Counted from the first letter of the stretch, positions 47,542 to 56,946 are shown. The stretch is DNA of 64,000 nt from Mycobacterium sp. JS623 (GCF_000328565.1 NC_019966.1:310001-374000); one strand, 5' to 3'. Numbers and translations are program-made. The notes: generated by a model not told the origin, from the sequence alone.

Positions 47542-48354
47542 ATGCACTTATTCAGGCTGGCGTTGCAGCCGAAGCCACCGTTCATCACCAGGCGCTATCC
47601 ATACACTGATCGCGAGCGGATGCTCGACGCGCTCAGTCCCGAGCTAGCTCGACCCGTGGTTATGCGCGCCGATGACACGTCTCCCGAAGACTCCGCGCTC
47701 GGGCGCATATTTGAGGGCACCGACGGAATTCACAAGCTTCGCCACTACCTGCCCATCTACCAAGCCGTCCTCACCACCACCGAGCGAATGCTGGAGATCG
47801 GCGTGGATAGGGGTGGGTCTCTGCGCATGTGGCGGCAATACATGCCTGACGCCACCATCGTGGGGCTCGATATCAACCCCAAGGCTGCACAATACGACGA
47901 CCCCGAGCGCGACATTCATGTGCGGATCGGTGACCAAACCGACATCGGCTTCCTCCGCGCCGTCGTCGACGAGTTCGGCGCGTTCGACACAGTGCTCGAC
48001 GACGGCGGACACACGCCGAAGCAGATGATCGGATCGTTCCAATACCTGTTCCCGCGGCTGAAACCCGGCGGTGTGTACATCGTGGAAGACATCTGCGCCA
48101 ATTACTGGACGTTGTATCGCGACCAACCCGAATCGTTTATCGACTTCACCAAATGGTTGATGGATGCTATGCATGCGCCCTACATGCAGATGACCTCCGT
48201 ATATCAGATTATGGAGGGCCATGCGAAGCGCGTTAAGGACGTTGAGGTGCCGTTCGCAGCGACCGTCGTCGACAGGATCGAGGTGTTCGACTCGATGGTC
48301 GTGGTTCACCGATCAGAGGCGCCGAAGCGGCTGCCGAGGGCCGCCTTCCGATGA
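47542..48354 (+). CDS. MycE-like sugar O-methyltransferase, GPL locus
   Basis: The product is 270 residues from ATG 47542 (MHLFRLALQPKPP). The SAM site is MLEIGVDRGGSLRMWRQYMP with GLDINPKAAQ. FDTVLDDGGHTPKQMIGSFQYLFPRLKPGGVYIVEDI resembles the metal-dependent macrolide sugar methyltransferases of the MycE type, where Asp/Glu residues hold Mg. GPL loci encode several rhamnosyl O-methyltransferases (Rmt/Mtf) acting at positions 2, 3 or 4, and this is one of them. The position it methylates cannot be deduced. The start is the first ATG that keeps the conserved region, and the frame is open to 47497. Confidence 0.85.
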   Translation: MHLFRLALQPKPPFITRRYPYTDRERMLDALSPELARPVVMRADDTSPEDSALGRIFEGTDGIHKLRHYLPIYQAVLTTTERMLEIGVDRGGSLRMWRQYMPDATIVGLDINPKAAQYDDPERDIHVRIGDQTDIGFLRAVVDEFGAFDTVLDDGGHTPKQMIGSFQYLFPRLKPGGVYIVEDICANYWTLYRDQPESFIDFTKWLMDAMHAPYMQMTSVYQIMEGHAKRVKDVEVPFAATVVDRIEVFDSMVVVHRSEAPKRLPRAAFR

Positions 48355-48573
48355 AGCAGCAGAATTCAGGAATGGCGGCGAGACTCTTTGCCGTGGCAGC
48401 CGATATCCTCTATATGACCATATCCTCGCCGCGAACGATAACGCTATCGCATTAGCCGCCTTGGAGATTAAATGCGCAACCTTGCAGCGGTCAGTCCCGA
48501 AGCGCATTAACTGCGCCAGCAGAGGTCTAGGCTCATCACCGGGAGCGCCGGCATTCGAGATAGGGGCAATTTC

Positions 48574-49380
48574 TTGACCGTGATTGATCGCGATACCCGA
48601 GCTGCATATCTGGACCTGCTCCGACAGGACCTCACCGGGTACGGCGTCGACGAGTTGGTGCCGGTGGGGTGGAACTGGCTGCACCGTCCGGTTTTCAAAG
48701 TCGGCAATCTTGTGCTCGTGCGTAAGCGCCCGTTCGATCGGCGCAAACGCGATTTGGGCCTAGATTGGCCCGCGGATGCGCTGACGATGATCGGGATGCA
48801 GAGACTCGCCAGTCTGCAGCATTGTGTGGAGACGGTGCTCGCCGACGACATCCCCGGAGATGTGGTCGAATGTGGGGTATGGCGCGGCGGGGCTTCCATT
48901 CTGATGCGCGCGGTCCTGGCGGCCTACGGGGACGAAACCCGATGCGTCTGGCTCGCCGATTCGTTCGCGGGCGTGCCACCCCCGGATTCCGCCAATTACA
49001 AAGCAGACAAAGGGGATAGGCTGCACCTCGCTGCACCTATATTGGCGGTGTCCGAAAAGGACGTAAGAGCGAATTTCGAGCGCTTCGGGCTGCTCGATGA
49101 CAAGGTTCGCTTCCTCCCCGGGTGGTTCAAAGACACACTGCATGACGCCCCGATTGAACGCATTGCAGTGTTGAGGCTTGACGGCGACCTCTACGAGTCG
49201 ACGATCCAGGCACTGGACGGTCTCTACTCGCGACTGTCTCCTGGGGGGTTCTGCATCATTGACGACTACCACGCGATTGACGGATGCCGGCAAGCTGTCA
49301 CGGATTACCGCGCGAAGCATGGAGTGTCTGCGCAAATCGTTGAAATAGACGGAACAGGTGTGTTCTGGCGCAAGGAGTGA
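48574..49380 (+). CDS. TylF/MycF-family sugar O-methyltransferase, GPL locus
   Basis: The product is 268 residues from TTG 48574, with AGGGG eight bases upstream; GTG 48580 is an alternative. The family hallmarks are GDVVECGVWRGGASILM (SAM site), VWLADSFAGVPPPD and LRLDGDLYESTIQALDGLY followed by GGFCIIDDYHAIDGCRQAV, where the Asp residues bind Mg and the sugar. TylF methylates a deoxyhexose on macrocin, so a GPL rhamnose or talose is the natural substrate here. The 219 bases before it, after the MycE-like gene, hold no gene. Confidence 0.9.
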   Translation: MTVIDRDTRAAYLDLLRQDLTGYGVDELVPVGWNWLHRPVFKVGNLVLVRKRPFDRRKRDLGLDWPADALTMIGMQRLASLQHCVETVLADDIPGDVVECGVWRGGASILMRAVLAAYGDETRCVWLADSFAGVPPPDSANYKADKGDRLHLAAPILAVSEKDVRANFERFGLLDDKVRFLPGWFKDTLHDAPIERIAVLRLDGDLYESTIQALDGLYSRLSPGGFCIIDDYHAIDGCRQAVTDYRAKHGVSAQIVEIDGTGVFWRKE

Positions 49381-49461
49381 GTTCAGTGCACCTGGCTTGA
49401 TTGCGCTACGACCGCCACATATCACCGCTCGTATGCCACAGCTGAAAGGTTGGGATCCGCA

Positions 49462-50730
49462 ATGAAACTCGCGCTGGCGGCCTATGGGACTCGTGGTGAC
49501 ATCGAGCCTTCCGTCGCTGTCGGTCGTGAATTGCTGCGCAGAGGGCACGACGTGCGCATCGCGGTCCCGCCCGACTTGGTTGGCTTCGCCGAGACCGCCG
49601 GCCTGGCGGCAGTCCCTTACGGGCTGGATACGCAGGCGTGGCTCGGCGTGTACCGCGACTTCTGGACGTGTCTCTTTCACAGGTGGTGGAGGGTCAGGGA
49701 GCTGGGAAGCTTGTGGCGCGAGATGTGGAAGCTCAGTGACCAGTCCTGGACCCAGATGAGTACAACGCTGACGTCGCTGGCGGAGGGCGCGGACTTGCTG
49801 TTCGCCGGCCAGAGTTACCAGGAGCCGGCTGCCAATGTGGCCGAGTATCACGACATTCCCTTCGCCACGCTGCATAACACCCCGGTGCGTGTCAACGGCA
49901 GGCTGCTATCCAGGCTGCCGCCGCCGCTCGCTCGCCTCGCAATGTGGGCCTACGACTGGCTCGGTTGGCGCTTGAACAAAAAGATCGAGGACGCGCAGCG
50001 TCGTGAACTAGGTCTACCGAAGGCGACGGGTCCCGTCTCGCGACGGGTCGCCGAACGGGGATCGCTGGAAATCCAGGCCTACGACGAGGTGTGCTTCCCC
50101 GGGTTGGCAGCCGAATGGACGAGATGGGTTGGCCAACGACCCTTTGTCGGCACGCTGACCATGGAGTTGACGACGGAGGCCGACGAGGAGGTTTTGTCGT
50201 GGATTGCCGCAGGCGCACCGCCGATCTGTTTCGGTTTTGGCAGCATGCCGGTTGAATCTCCCTCGGCTACAGTCGAAATGATTGCAGCAGCCTGCGCGGA
50301 GATGGGTGAGCGGGCGTTGGTGTGCTCTGGGTGGAGTGATTACAGCGAAGTGCCACCATTCGATCACGTCAAGGTGGTGGGGGCGGTGAATTACGCGACC
50401 GTCTTCCCCGCCTGCCGCGCAGTAGTCCACCACGGTGGAGCGGGCACCTTGGCGGCGAGCCTGCGCGCAGGGGTCCCCACGCTAGTCCTCTGGATAGACG
50501 GCGTCCAGCCGGTCTGGGCGTCCCGCGTCAAACTATTGAAAGTGGGCGCGGTCCGCAGCTTTTCGAGCACAACCCGCGACTCGCTGACCGCAGACTTGCG
50601 TCGGATCCTTGCTCCGGAATACGCCTTGCGAGCACGTGAAATCGCCTCCCGAATGACCCCATCCGCCGAAAGCGTCGCCAAAGCTGCCGACCTTGTGGAG
50701 AACTTCGCCCTTTCAGGCTGTGCAGCCTGA
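49462..50730 (+). CDS. GPL glycosyltransferase (GT1), paralogue B
   Basis: The product is 422 residues from ATG 49462; a TTG at 49450 would add four residues. The N-terminus MKLALAAYGTRGDIEPSVAVGRELLRRGHDV and the donor site VHHGGAGTLAASLRAGVPTLV match the other two copies in the window. It differs from them in several stretches, for example FGFGSMPVESPSATVEM and WIDGVQPVWASRVKLLKVG where the others have DQPFWGNQL-type residues next to the donor site. It is therefore the most divergent of the three and may take a different sugar or acceptor. Confidence 0.92.
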   Translation: MKLALAAYGTRGDIEPSVAVGRELLRRGHDVRIAVPPDLVGFAETAGLAAVPYGLDTQAWLGVYRDFWTCLFHRWWRVRELGSLWREMWKLSDQSWTQMSTTLTSLAEGADLLFAGQSYQEPAANVAEYHDIPFATLHNTPVRVNGRLLSRLPPPLARLAMWAYDWLGWRLNKKIEDAQRRELGLPKATGPVSRRVAERGSLEIQAYDEVCFPGLAAEWTRWVGQRPFVGTLTMELTTEADEEVLSWIAAGAPPICFGFGSMPVESPSATVEMIAAACAEMGERALVCSGWSDYSEVPPFDHVKVVGAVNYATVFPACRAVVHHGGAGTLAASLRAGVPTLVLWIDGVQPVWASRVKLLKVGAVRSFSSTTRDSLTADLRRILAPEYALRAREIASRMTPSAESVAKAADLVENFALSGCAA

Positions 50731-50800
50731 AAAGCGAAGGTGGCCTGTCGATTTGGAGTAGAGCTGATGCCCGTGAACAGCCGGTGTTAAGGTTACTGCC

Positions 50801-51589
50801 GTGGTGAGTGGGCTTTCCAGAAGGACTCGCCTCTGGTTGTGGTCGGTGCGCGCCGAGTACTGGCTTGCGCGCACTCTGCTACCAAAGACTTATGCCAACG
50901 ATGCGTTGATCTGTTTCAACAGTTACGCGTTCGTGGACGACCCGGCCTTCCAGCACGCCTATCGGCGCGGAGCGCGCGCGCTCGGTGGACAGGACTGGTA
51001 TCAGTGGGAATGGCGGGTGCACGTCGGGCTGTGGGCGGCCGCCAGCGCCAGCCAGCTTGACGGTGATTTCGTCGAGTGTGGGGTCAGTTACGGGTTTTTG
51101 AGCAGTGCCGTGATGGAGTACCTCGATTGGGATCGCCTGGGCAAGACGTTCTATCTGCTCGACACCTTCGCGGGACTGGATCCGCGCTTCGTCACCGACG
51201 GTGAACGCGAGGCCGGGGCACTGGAGGTGAGCGAGCACCACGTGCGCACCGGTATGTACGTCGATTCTGTCGACAGTGTTCGTGCCAATTTCGCGCAATG
51301 GCGTAACCATCGGATTGTCGTCGGCGCGGTACCGGAAACACTGGACCAGGTCGACGCAGATGCGGTGGCGTTCCTGCATATCGACATGAACTGTGCTCCA
51401 CCCGAAGTCGCTGCGCTGCGGCATTTCTGGCCGCGATTGTCGCCCGGCGCGTTTGTGCTACTGGACGACTACGCGAATCGCGGACGCGACGAGCAGCGCG
51501 TTGCCATGGATGAACTAGCCAGCGAACTGGACGTGAAGATCTGTGCATTTCCCACGGGCCAGGGTTTGCTGATCAAGCCAGGCCGCTGA
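50801..51589 (+). CDS. TylF-superfamily methyltransferase, tandem copy 1
   Basis: The product is 262 residues from GTG 50801. GDFVECGVSYGFLSSAVMEYLDW carries the SAM site, TFYLLDTFAGLDPRFV follows, and VAFLHIDMNCAPPEVAALRHFWPRLSPGAFVLLDDYANRGRDEQ gives the Asp residues expected to bind Mg. It is related to but distinct from the classical TylF gene at 48574. The next gene is a close paralogue. It is probably a GPL sugar O-methyltransferase (Rmt type); the position is unknown. Confidence 0.85.
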   Translation: MVSGLSRRTRLWLWSVRAEYWLARTLLPKTYANDALICFNSYAFVDDPAFQHAYRRGARALGGQDWYQWEWRVHVGLWAAASASQLDGDFVECGVSYGFLSSAVMEYLDWDRLGKTFYLLDTFAGLDPRFVTDGEREAGALEVSEHHVRTGMYVDSVDSVRANFAQWRNHRIVVGAVPETLDQVDADAVAFLHIDMNCAPPEVAALRHFWPRLSPGAFVLLDDYANRGRDEQRVAMDELASELDVKICAFPTGQGLLIKPGR

Positions 51590-51675
51590 GGCGACATCAC
51601 GCCAAAGGCTGTCCACCGCTTCGTCAAGCCGCGGAAGAGTCGTAGTCAGGCGGACTTTCGAGTAGCGTTGCCGCC

Positions 51676-52464
51676 GTGGCGAAAAAGTGGCCGGTCAGGT
51701 TCCGGCTAGCGTGGTTCGCACTGCGCACCGCGTATTGGATCCCGCGCACTGTGTTACCCGATGTCTATTCAGACGATGCGTTGATCTGTTTCAACAGTCA
51801 CGCGTTCGTTAACGACCCGGCCTTTCGGCGCGCCTACCAACGTGGCGTGCAGGCCCTCGGCGGCAAGGACTTCTATCACTGGGAGTGGCGGGTGCACGTC
51901 GGGTTGTGGGCGGCGGCGAGCGCTAGTCAGCTCGACGGTGATTTCGTCGAGTGTGGGGCCAGTTACGGGTTTTTGAGCAGCGCCGTGATGGAGTATCTCG
52001 ACTGGGATCGGCTTGGCAAGACGTTCTACCTGCTCGACACCTTCGATGGAATGGATGCGCGCTTCGTTACACCCGGTGAGCGCGAGGCCGGCGCGCTTAC
52101 CAAGAGCAAGGCGGCTCTGGACTTCGGGATTTACGCGAGCTCCGTCGAGAGTGTCCGGGCCAACTTCCAGGAGTGGCGTAACCAACGCATCATCGCCGGC
52201 ACGGTTCCAGAAACACTTGAAGAGGTACACGCGGACGCAGTGGCGTTCCTGCATATCGACATGAACTGTGCTCCACCCGAAGTCGCGGCGCTGCGGCATT
52301 TTTGGCCGCGATTGTCTCCCGGCGCCTTCGTGCTACTGGACGACTACGCGAATCGCGGACGCGACGAGCAGCGCATCGCCATCGACTCGTTGGCGTGCGA
52401 ACTTGGTGTGCCGGTGTGCGCGTTGCCAACCGGCCAGGGCCTGATCATCAAGCCGGCACGCTGA
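51676..52464 (+). CDS. TylF-superfamily methyltransferase, tandem copy 2
   Basis: The product is 262 residues from GTG 51676, exactly as long as copy 1 and largely identical to it, including NDALICFNSHAFVNDPAFRRAY, FVECGASYGFLSSAVMEYLDW and FLHIDMNCAPPEVAALRHFWP. The most different part is residues about 125-165 (GEREAGALTKSKAALDFGIYA against EVSEHHVRTGMYV in copy 1), a stretch likely to contact the acceptor. The two copies may methylate different sugars or positions. It converges with the minus-strand glycosyltransferase 9 bases away. Confidence 0.85.
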   Translation: MAKKWPVRFRLAWFALRTAYWIPRTVLPDVYSDDALICFNSHAFVNDPAFRRAYQRGVQALGGKDFYHWEWRVHVGLWAAASASQLDGDFVECGASYGFLSSAVMEYLDWDRLGKTFYLLDTFDGMDARFVTPGEREAGALTKSKAALDFGIYASSVESVRANFQEWRNQRIIAGTVPETLEEVHADAVAFLHIDMNCAPPEVAALRHFWPRLSPGAFVLLDDYANRGRDEQRIAIDSLACELGVPVCALPTGQGLIIKPAR

Positions 52465-52473
52465 GACCAACGG

Positions 52474-53736
52474 TCACGTGGGTCCGCCCGTCCTCAGGCG
52501 GACGGAATCCTCGAATAGGTCGGCGGCTTTGGCAACGCTTTCGGCGGAGTTGGTCATCTGGTTGGCGAGTTCGCAGGCTCGGGTGGCGTATTCCGGGGTA
52601 AGGATTCGGCGTAGGTCGGCGACCAGCGATTCGCGGGTAGCGGTCGAAAGGCGCCGGGAGGCACCCACTTTCAGTCTCTTGAGTTGATTGCCCCAATATG
52701 GCTGATCGGCGGAACTCCAGAGGATCAACGTAGGGACTCCGGCGCGCAGGCTTGCCGCGGTGGTACCCGACCCACCGTGATGCACGATAGCTCGGCAAGC
52801 CGGAAACACCGACGCGTAGTTGACCACCCCCACCACCTTCACGTGGTCAAAATGCGGCACGTCGCCGAAATCGGTCCCGCCGGCACACACCAACGCCCGC
52901 TCGCCCAACTGCGCACAGGCCGCACCGATCATTTCGATCGTATCGGCAGGGGATTCGACCGGAATGCTGCCAGTAGCAAAGCAAATGGGCGGTGTTCCCG
53001 CACTGAGCCACGACGCGATCTGCTCATCGGTCTCGGTCGCTAACTCCATCGTCAGCGCGCCGACAAAGGGACGTCGGCCATCCCAATTCGCCCACTCGGC
53101 TGCCAAGCCCGGCACGCAAACCGGGTCGTAGGCCTGGATTTCCAGGGTTTCCCGTTCAGCCATCCGACGTGGCGAAGGCCGCGTTGCCTTCGGCAGGCCG
53201 AGTTCGCGCCGCTGCGCGTCCTCGACATTCTTGGTCGAGCGCCAAAACAGCCATTCGGACAGTGTGCCTGCGGAGCGGACGACCAGCGAAGGCAGAGTGG
53301 GGATCAGTTGGCCGTTGGGCCGCATCGGAAAGTGATGCAGTGTGATCAGCGGAATGTCGTAGTATTCCGCGACGTTGGCAGCGGGCTGCTCGTAGTTCAG
53401 GCCCGTCGATAGCAGGTCGGCTCCGTCCGCCAGCGACATCAGCGTCGTGCTGGCCTCCTCCCAGTACCGGGCGATAGGTTCCCAGAGCTCTCGCAGTGAA
53501 CCGATCGGATTGCGTAACAACTGCGTCCAGAAGTTCCGCAGGAAATCGTCTCGCAAGAACGCCTTTAGTTCAGGCCCGTAGGCGACCGTGGCAAACCCAG
53601 CTGTCTCGGCAAAGCCAACCAGGTCAGGCGGAACGGCCATGTGAACTCCGTGACCTCTGCGTCGAAGCTCGCGGGCGACAGCGACGGACGGCTCGACGTC
53701 GCCGCGAGTTCCGTAACATGCCAGCGCAAACTTCAT
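52474..53736 (-). CDS. GPL glycosyltransferase (GT1), paralogue C
   Basis: The product is 420 residues from ATG 53736 (MKFALACYGTRGDVEPSVAVARELRRRGHGV). The donor site is VHHGGSGTTAASLRAGVPTLI. Much of the C-terminal half is almost the same as paralogue A (GRRPFVGALTMEL, ICFATGSIPVESPADTIEM, ALVCAGGTDFGDVPHFDHVKVVG), suggesting recent duplication or gene conversion, while the N-terminal acceptor half differs more. It is read against the surrounding genes and divergent from fmt, with about 100 bases between. Confidence 0.92.
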   Translation of the reverse strand: MKFALACYGTRGDVEPSVAVARELRRRGHGVHMAVPPDLVGFAETAGFATVAYGPELKAFLRDDFLRNFWTQLLRNPIGSLRELWEPIARYWEEASTTLMSLADGADLLSTGLNYEQPAANVAEYYDIPLITLHHFPMRPNGQLIPTLPSLVVRSAGTLSEWLFWRSTKNVEDAQRRELGLPKATRPSPRRMAERETLEIQAYDPVCVPGLAAEWANWDGRRPFVGALTMELATETDEQIASWLSAGTPPICFATGSIPVESPADTIEMIGAACAQLGERALVCAGGTDFGDVPHFDHVKVVGVVNYASVFPACRAIVHHGGSGTTAASLRAGVPTLILWSSADQPYWGNQLKRLKVGASRRLSTATRESLVADLRRILTPEYATRACELANQMTNSAESVAKAADLFEDSVRLRTGGPT

Positions 53737-53838
53737 GCAGGTTCGAGCCTTTCTGGTTGCGTGCGCGTCGACGATGACAAGACTATGCGGTCAATACAAT
53801 CGACTTCAGTGCATTTCGGTCTCTGCCATAATCCGCCT

Positions 53839-54660
53839 ATGTCTCTGACAAATCGGGTACTGGACTCACGTGACCGGTTCGCCTGGAATCTCAATAAGAA
53901 CCTTACGAATTATGTTCAGAAGTTCCTCTACCGGTATGCGACGCGGAGGCTAAAAGCGGACGACGTCATGTTCCTCAACTACGGCTACGAGGAAGATCCG
54001 CCGATGGATGTCCCGCTTTCGGCCGCCGACGAGCCGAACCGTTTTCCCATTCAGCTCTATCATCGCACCGCGAGCCAAGTGGACATCAACGGAAAACAGG
54101 TATTGGAGGTCGGTTGTGGCCACGGCGGCGGAGCCTCGTATCTCTTCCGCACATTGCACCCGGCCTCCTACACCGGACTGGATTTGAACTCGGCCGGCAT
54201 CGACTTTTGCCGGAATAGGCACAAACTTGCGGGCCTCGAGTTCAGGCAAGGCGATGCCGAAGACCTGCCGTTCGCCGACCAATCTTTCGATGCGGTGATC
54301 AATATCGAATCCTCGCACCTCTACCCTCGATTCCCGCGCTTCCTCGCAGAGGTCGCGCGAGTGCTGCGCCCGGGTGGGCATTTCCTCTACGCCGATGCGC
54401 GACCGTCTCACGACATTGCTGAGTGGGAGGAGGCGCTGGCGAACGCGCCGATGCGGATGGTTTCGGAACGGCAGATCAACACCGAGGTTATGCGTGGGAT
54501 GGAGAAGACCCTGGAGTCGTGGCAGTACGTGATCGATCGCGCCACGCCGGCACTCCTGCGCGGATTGGTCCGTAGATTTGCGCCGGCGCAGAGGGCCTAC
54601 GACAACTTGCGGAGCGGGGGCGCGTCGGAGTATCGGATGTACTGCTTCGCCAGAACATAG
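53839..54660 (+). CDS. fmt: Lipid O-methyltransferase, Fmt/Rv2952 type
   Basis: The product is 273 residues from ATG 53839. The stretches FLNYGYEEDPPMDVPL, EPNRFPIQLYHRTASQVDINGKQVLEVGCGHGGGASYLFRTLHPASYTGLDLN and GEVMRGMEK-like EVMRGMEKTLES closely follow M. tuberculosis Rv2952, which O-methylates phthiotriol dimycocerosates, as recalled from the family. In GPL loci the equivalent, Fmt, methylates the 3-hydroxyl of the fatty acyl chain. The SAM site is VLEVGCGHGGG. It lies next to the mbtH-mps1 end of the locus. Longer in-frame extension to 53641 overlaps the divergent glycosyltransferase and is rejected. Confidence 0.92.
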   Translation: MSLTNRVLDSRDRFAWNLNKNLTNYVQKFLYRYATRRLKADDVMFLNYGYEEDPPMDVPLSAADEPNRFPIQLYHRTASQVDINGKQVLEVGCGHGGGASYLFRTLHPASYTGLDLNSAGIDFCRNRHKLAGLEFRQGDAEDLPFADQSFDAVINIESSHLYPRFPRFLAEVARVLRPGGHFLYADARPSHDIAEWEEALANAPMRMVSERQINTEVMRGMEKTLESWQYVIDRATPALLRGLVRRFAPAQRAYDNLRSGGASEYRMYCFART

Positions 54661-54731
54661 GCGGCACTTCGACCCAAACGCGGTCTATTGCATGAGAATT
54701 CTGCCCTTCTTGCATGGGTATAGTCGAGCGC

Positions 54732-54986
54732 ATGAACCTGGTCGAGTCGATCGAACGCGGCCTGGATTGGCTGTCGACGCCGAAGCGCTTGCCGGGACGC
54801 TTGGAAATGGAGACCCAGCGGGGCAGGCGCCTCGAGCTCGAGGTCGTGTCTTTCGCGATCCGCATGCCGATCGCCGGTGGGGTACTGGTGCGGCTGCCGG
54901 TGTTCATGATGATCATGCCGGTCGGGTCCTCACCCGTTCGCGGCTCACGCACGCATCCAGAGCAGGACGACGACGCCTCGGTTTAG
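54732..54986 (+). CDS. Small hypothetical protein
   Basis: The product is 84 residues from ATG 54732; ATG 54714 would add six. It has an amphipathic N-terminus (NLVESIERGLDWLSTPKRLPG), a charged middle (METQRGRRLELEVVSF) and a hydrophobic stretch (GGVLVRLPVFMMIMPVG). No family was recognised. It follows fmt by 71 bases in the same direction. An overlapping minus-strand frame exists but is compositionally less gene-like. The reading is tentative. Confidence 0.4.
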   Translation: MNLVESIERGLDWLSTPKRLPGRLEMETQRGRRLELEVVSFAIRMPIAGGVLVRLPVFMMIMPVGSSPVRGSRTHPEQDDDASV

Positions 54987-55100
54987 CCGCCGGATGCGTG
55001 CCCCTGGCAGGCATCCGTTGCTGTAATTGTTCGTGCGGCGCAGATTTCATGTTGTCCGTCACCGCTGGGCGGTGGGACGTCCATCAGCCGCGCGCAGACG

Positions 55101-55577
55101 CGCAGCACTCGCAATAGCGAGATGCCATGCAATCCCATTTACAAGCTGGACTAAAATCTTGATTTCGACGACCTAGCTATTCTCGCGCCAAGGCCCACGT
55201 CATGCGTGGCTGATGGGGTCAAAGCTGGAAACAAAAGCGTGATCGACAGGCACACTATTTTGCTAAATCCGCAGCCTTTTACATATCGCTTCACACCGAA
55301 CGGATCCAAAGAACTCTTCCACAATGTGGCAATAATCGCAAACACGTTGACGCACACGATAATTTATCTTGACCTGCGCAATCCTCGCCACCTTGGAGCC
55401 CTGGTTAATTGTGGGTGCCGACTGAGAAACACCATTCGAAATCGCGGCGTCCGAATTCCAAGAAAACGTCAGACGGCGCCCTGGAGCCGCCCGTATGGTG
55501 GCGCTATGGAGCTGGCGTTCTGGCGAGAGCCTGCGAGGCGGGTGTACGCGCCGAATAGTGTGTGGGGAAGTTGAACA
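55101..55577 (+). repeat. Decayed duplicate of the mbtH-mps1 upstream region
   Basis: Sequence here matches the region before mbtH in the same order. cgcaatagcgagatgcc (55110) pairs with cgcaatagcatgatgcc (56268); the aagctgg..ctagctatt block and tgatggggtcaaagctggaaac (55211) pair with cgatggggtcaatggtggaaac (56366); agacggcgccctggagccg (55471-55508 block) pairs with 56641-56678 at about 30 of 38 positions by eye. The offset is about 1,155-1,170 bases. Most of mbtH is missing here; only a trace like its 3' end (gagagcctgcg, 55534) remains. Confidence 0.75.
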
Positions 55578-55661
55578 ATGGATCCTCAGGTCGGGTTGCT
55601 TCCGCTTTCGGGCGGGCAGTTGGCGGCGATCTTTGAGATCGATGGACGGCGGCCCGGCTGA
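55578..55661 (+). pseudogene. Vestigial 5' end of an mps1-like NRPS gene
   Basis: After tgtggggaagttgaaca, the same leader as before mps1, an ATG at 55578 opens MDPQVGLLPLSGGQLAAIFEIDGRRPG and a stop at 55659. The intact protein begins [15 protein letters not shown] and has [11 protein letters not shown] about 53 residues in, so an internal deletion joins these two parts and the frame then ends. The 27 codons cannot encode a functional domain. Confidence 0.8.
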
Positions 55662-56257
55662 ATGAGCACATTCGTCCGGCAGGACCACCGCGCCCGCAGT
55701 GGCCACGTCCGCGCCTCGCGTGGACGCGAGATTTATGTGGCGGCGGTCTACCGGGCGTCTCGATGGCGACGCCGCGCCGCATGCACATGCGGCTGGAGCG
55801 GAGCGCGACATTTCCTGCGCGGCACGGCCGTTGTGGATGCCCTCGTTCACGCCGCGGACAGCGGTCATGAACCCGCATGCCCGCTCGTGGTCGGCAGGGC
55901 GTCGGTGCATGGCGTTGATGGTGTGGGCGCGGGGTTGGGGTGGCCGTGGGGGCATTTGAAGGTGGTGGATTCGTAGGAAACACGCGTACTCGCGGTGTTG
56001 CGCATGAGCAGCCGAGGCGGTAGCGGACAGCAAGCTCGCGTCTTTGCGGCTCGAAACGACTCAAAACGAGCAGCCCCGCAACCACTTCCGCTGGTGGTTC
56101 AGCACGCCGTCCGGTAGGGGCGGCAAGCGCAGCCCGGTATGCCCCGGCCCAAAAGCCTGCCATCCCAGTGCATCTCGATGGTGTAGCTGTCCGCGCCGCG
56201 CGGGGCTCAGATTGCTTACTACCGAAGAAGGGGCAGCCCACACGCCGTGCATGAACT
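55662..56257. other. Non-coding, degenerate stretch between the two copies
   Basis: About 600 bases without a credible gene. Long open frames on both strands overlap each other, are Arg/Ala/His-rich, and lack ribosome sites and family motifs. The stretch may contain further decayed NRPS or other sequence, but nothing could be matched. Confidence 0.5.
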
Positions 56258-56710
56258 CGCAATACGCGCAATAGCATGATGCCTGGCGATCCTCTTTCAA
56301 GCTGGGCAAACTGTCGTATTTCGAATAACTAGCTATTTTCCCGATCTATGCAGTTCGTAAGCGATCGATGGGGTCAATGGTGGAAACAATAGTCTGCGGC
56401 GAGTCGCATTTGTTTTTGCTAAAAACCGGCCCCGCTATACATATTGCAGGTCGCCATCCGGCTGGCCCGGACGAACCCACAGGGCTTTCACAAAGTAGCA
56501 ATACCCGCAAATAGCCCGGTCGGGCCCATACTCGGGCCCCACCTGGGTAAATGCCGTCACCTAGACAAAGTAGTTAATTGATTGGATCGACTGATCAACA
56601 TTGGTCGACGTTGCTGACACTGAAATTTCGGGAAAAGCCCAGACGCCGCCGTGCAACCGGCCGTATGTTTGCGATATGTTTGCGATGTCCGCTCAGCAAT
56701 CTGGAGAAAC
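56258..56710 (+). promoter_or_regulatory. Upstream region of mbtH-mps1, intact copy
   Basis: These bases are the second member of the duplication described upstream and should contain the promoter. The most strongly conserved block between copies, 56641-56678, ends with ccgtatg and gatatg shortly before the mbtH start and is the best candidate for core promoter or operator. The gap before it (about 56350-56600) is AT-rich. GGAG at 56703-56706 is the mbtH ribosome site. Confidence 0.55.
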
Positions 56711-56941
56711 GTGAGCATCAATCCATTCGACGATGACGCCGGCAGCTTTTTCGTCCTGATGAACGACGAGGAGCAACACAGTCTATGGCCAAGCTTTGCC
56801 GATGTACCCGCTGGCTGGCAGGTGGTTTACGGCGAAGCGGACCGCGCCGCGTGTTTGGATTTCATTGAGCAGAATTGGACGGATATCCGGCCGAAGAGCC
56901 TGCGCGAGAGGTTAGCGCAGGGAAGGCCTGTGGAGCACTGA
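56711..56941 (+). CDS. mbtH: MbtH-like NRPS accessory protein
   Basis: The product is 76 residues from GTG 56711, with GGAG five bases upstream. The family signature is complete: [61 protein letters not shown] in pieces, with the conserved SLWP, PAGW, and WTDIRP residues. MbtH proteins bind the adenylation domain and are often needed for its folding and activity. It precedes mps1 by 40 bases and serves that NRPS. This is the GPL-locus copy, distinct from the mycobactin one. Confidence 0.95.
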   Translation: MSINPFDDDAGSFFVLMNDEEQHSLWPSFADVPAGWQVVYGEADRAACLDFIEQNWTDIRPKSLRERLAQGRPVEH

Positions 56942-56946
56942 ACCGC

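Noticed and set aside
55263..56277. Open frames on the minus strand in the 1.7 kb gap before mbtH
   Set aside because: Two overlap in different frames, lack ribosome sites and are compositionally abnormal; the underlying sequence is a decayed duplicate.
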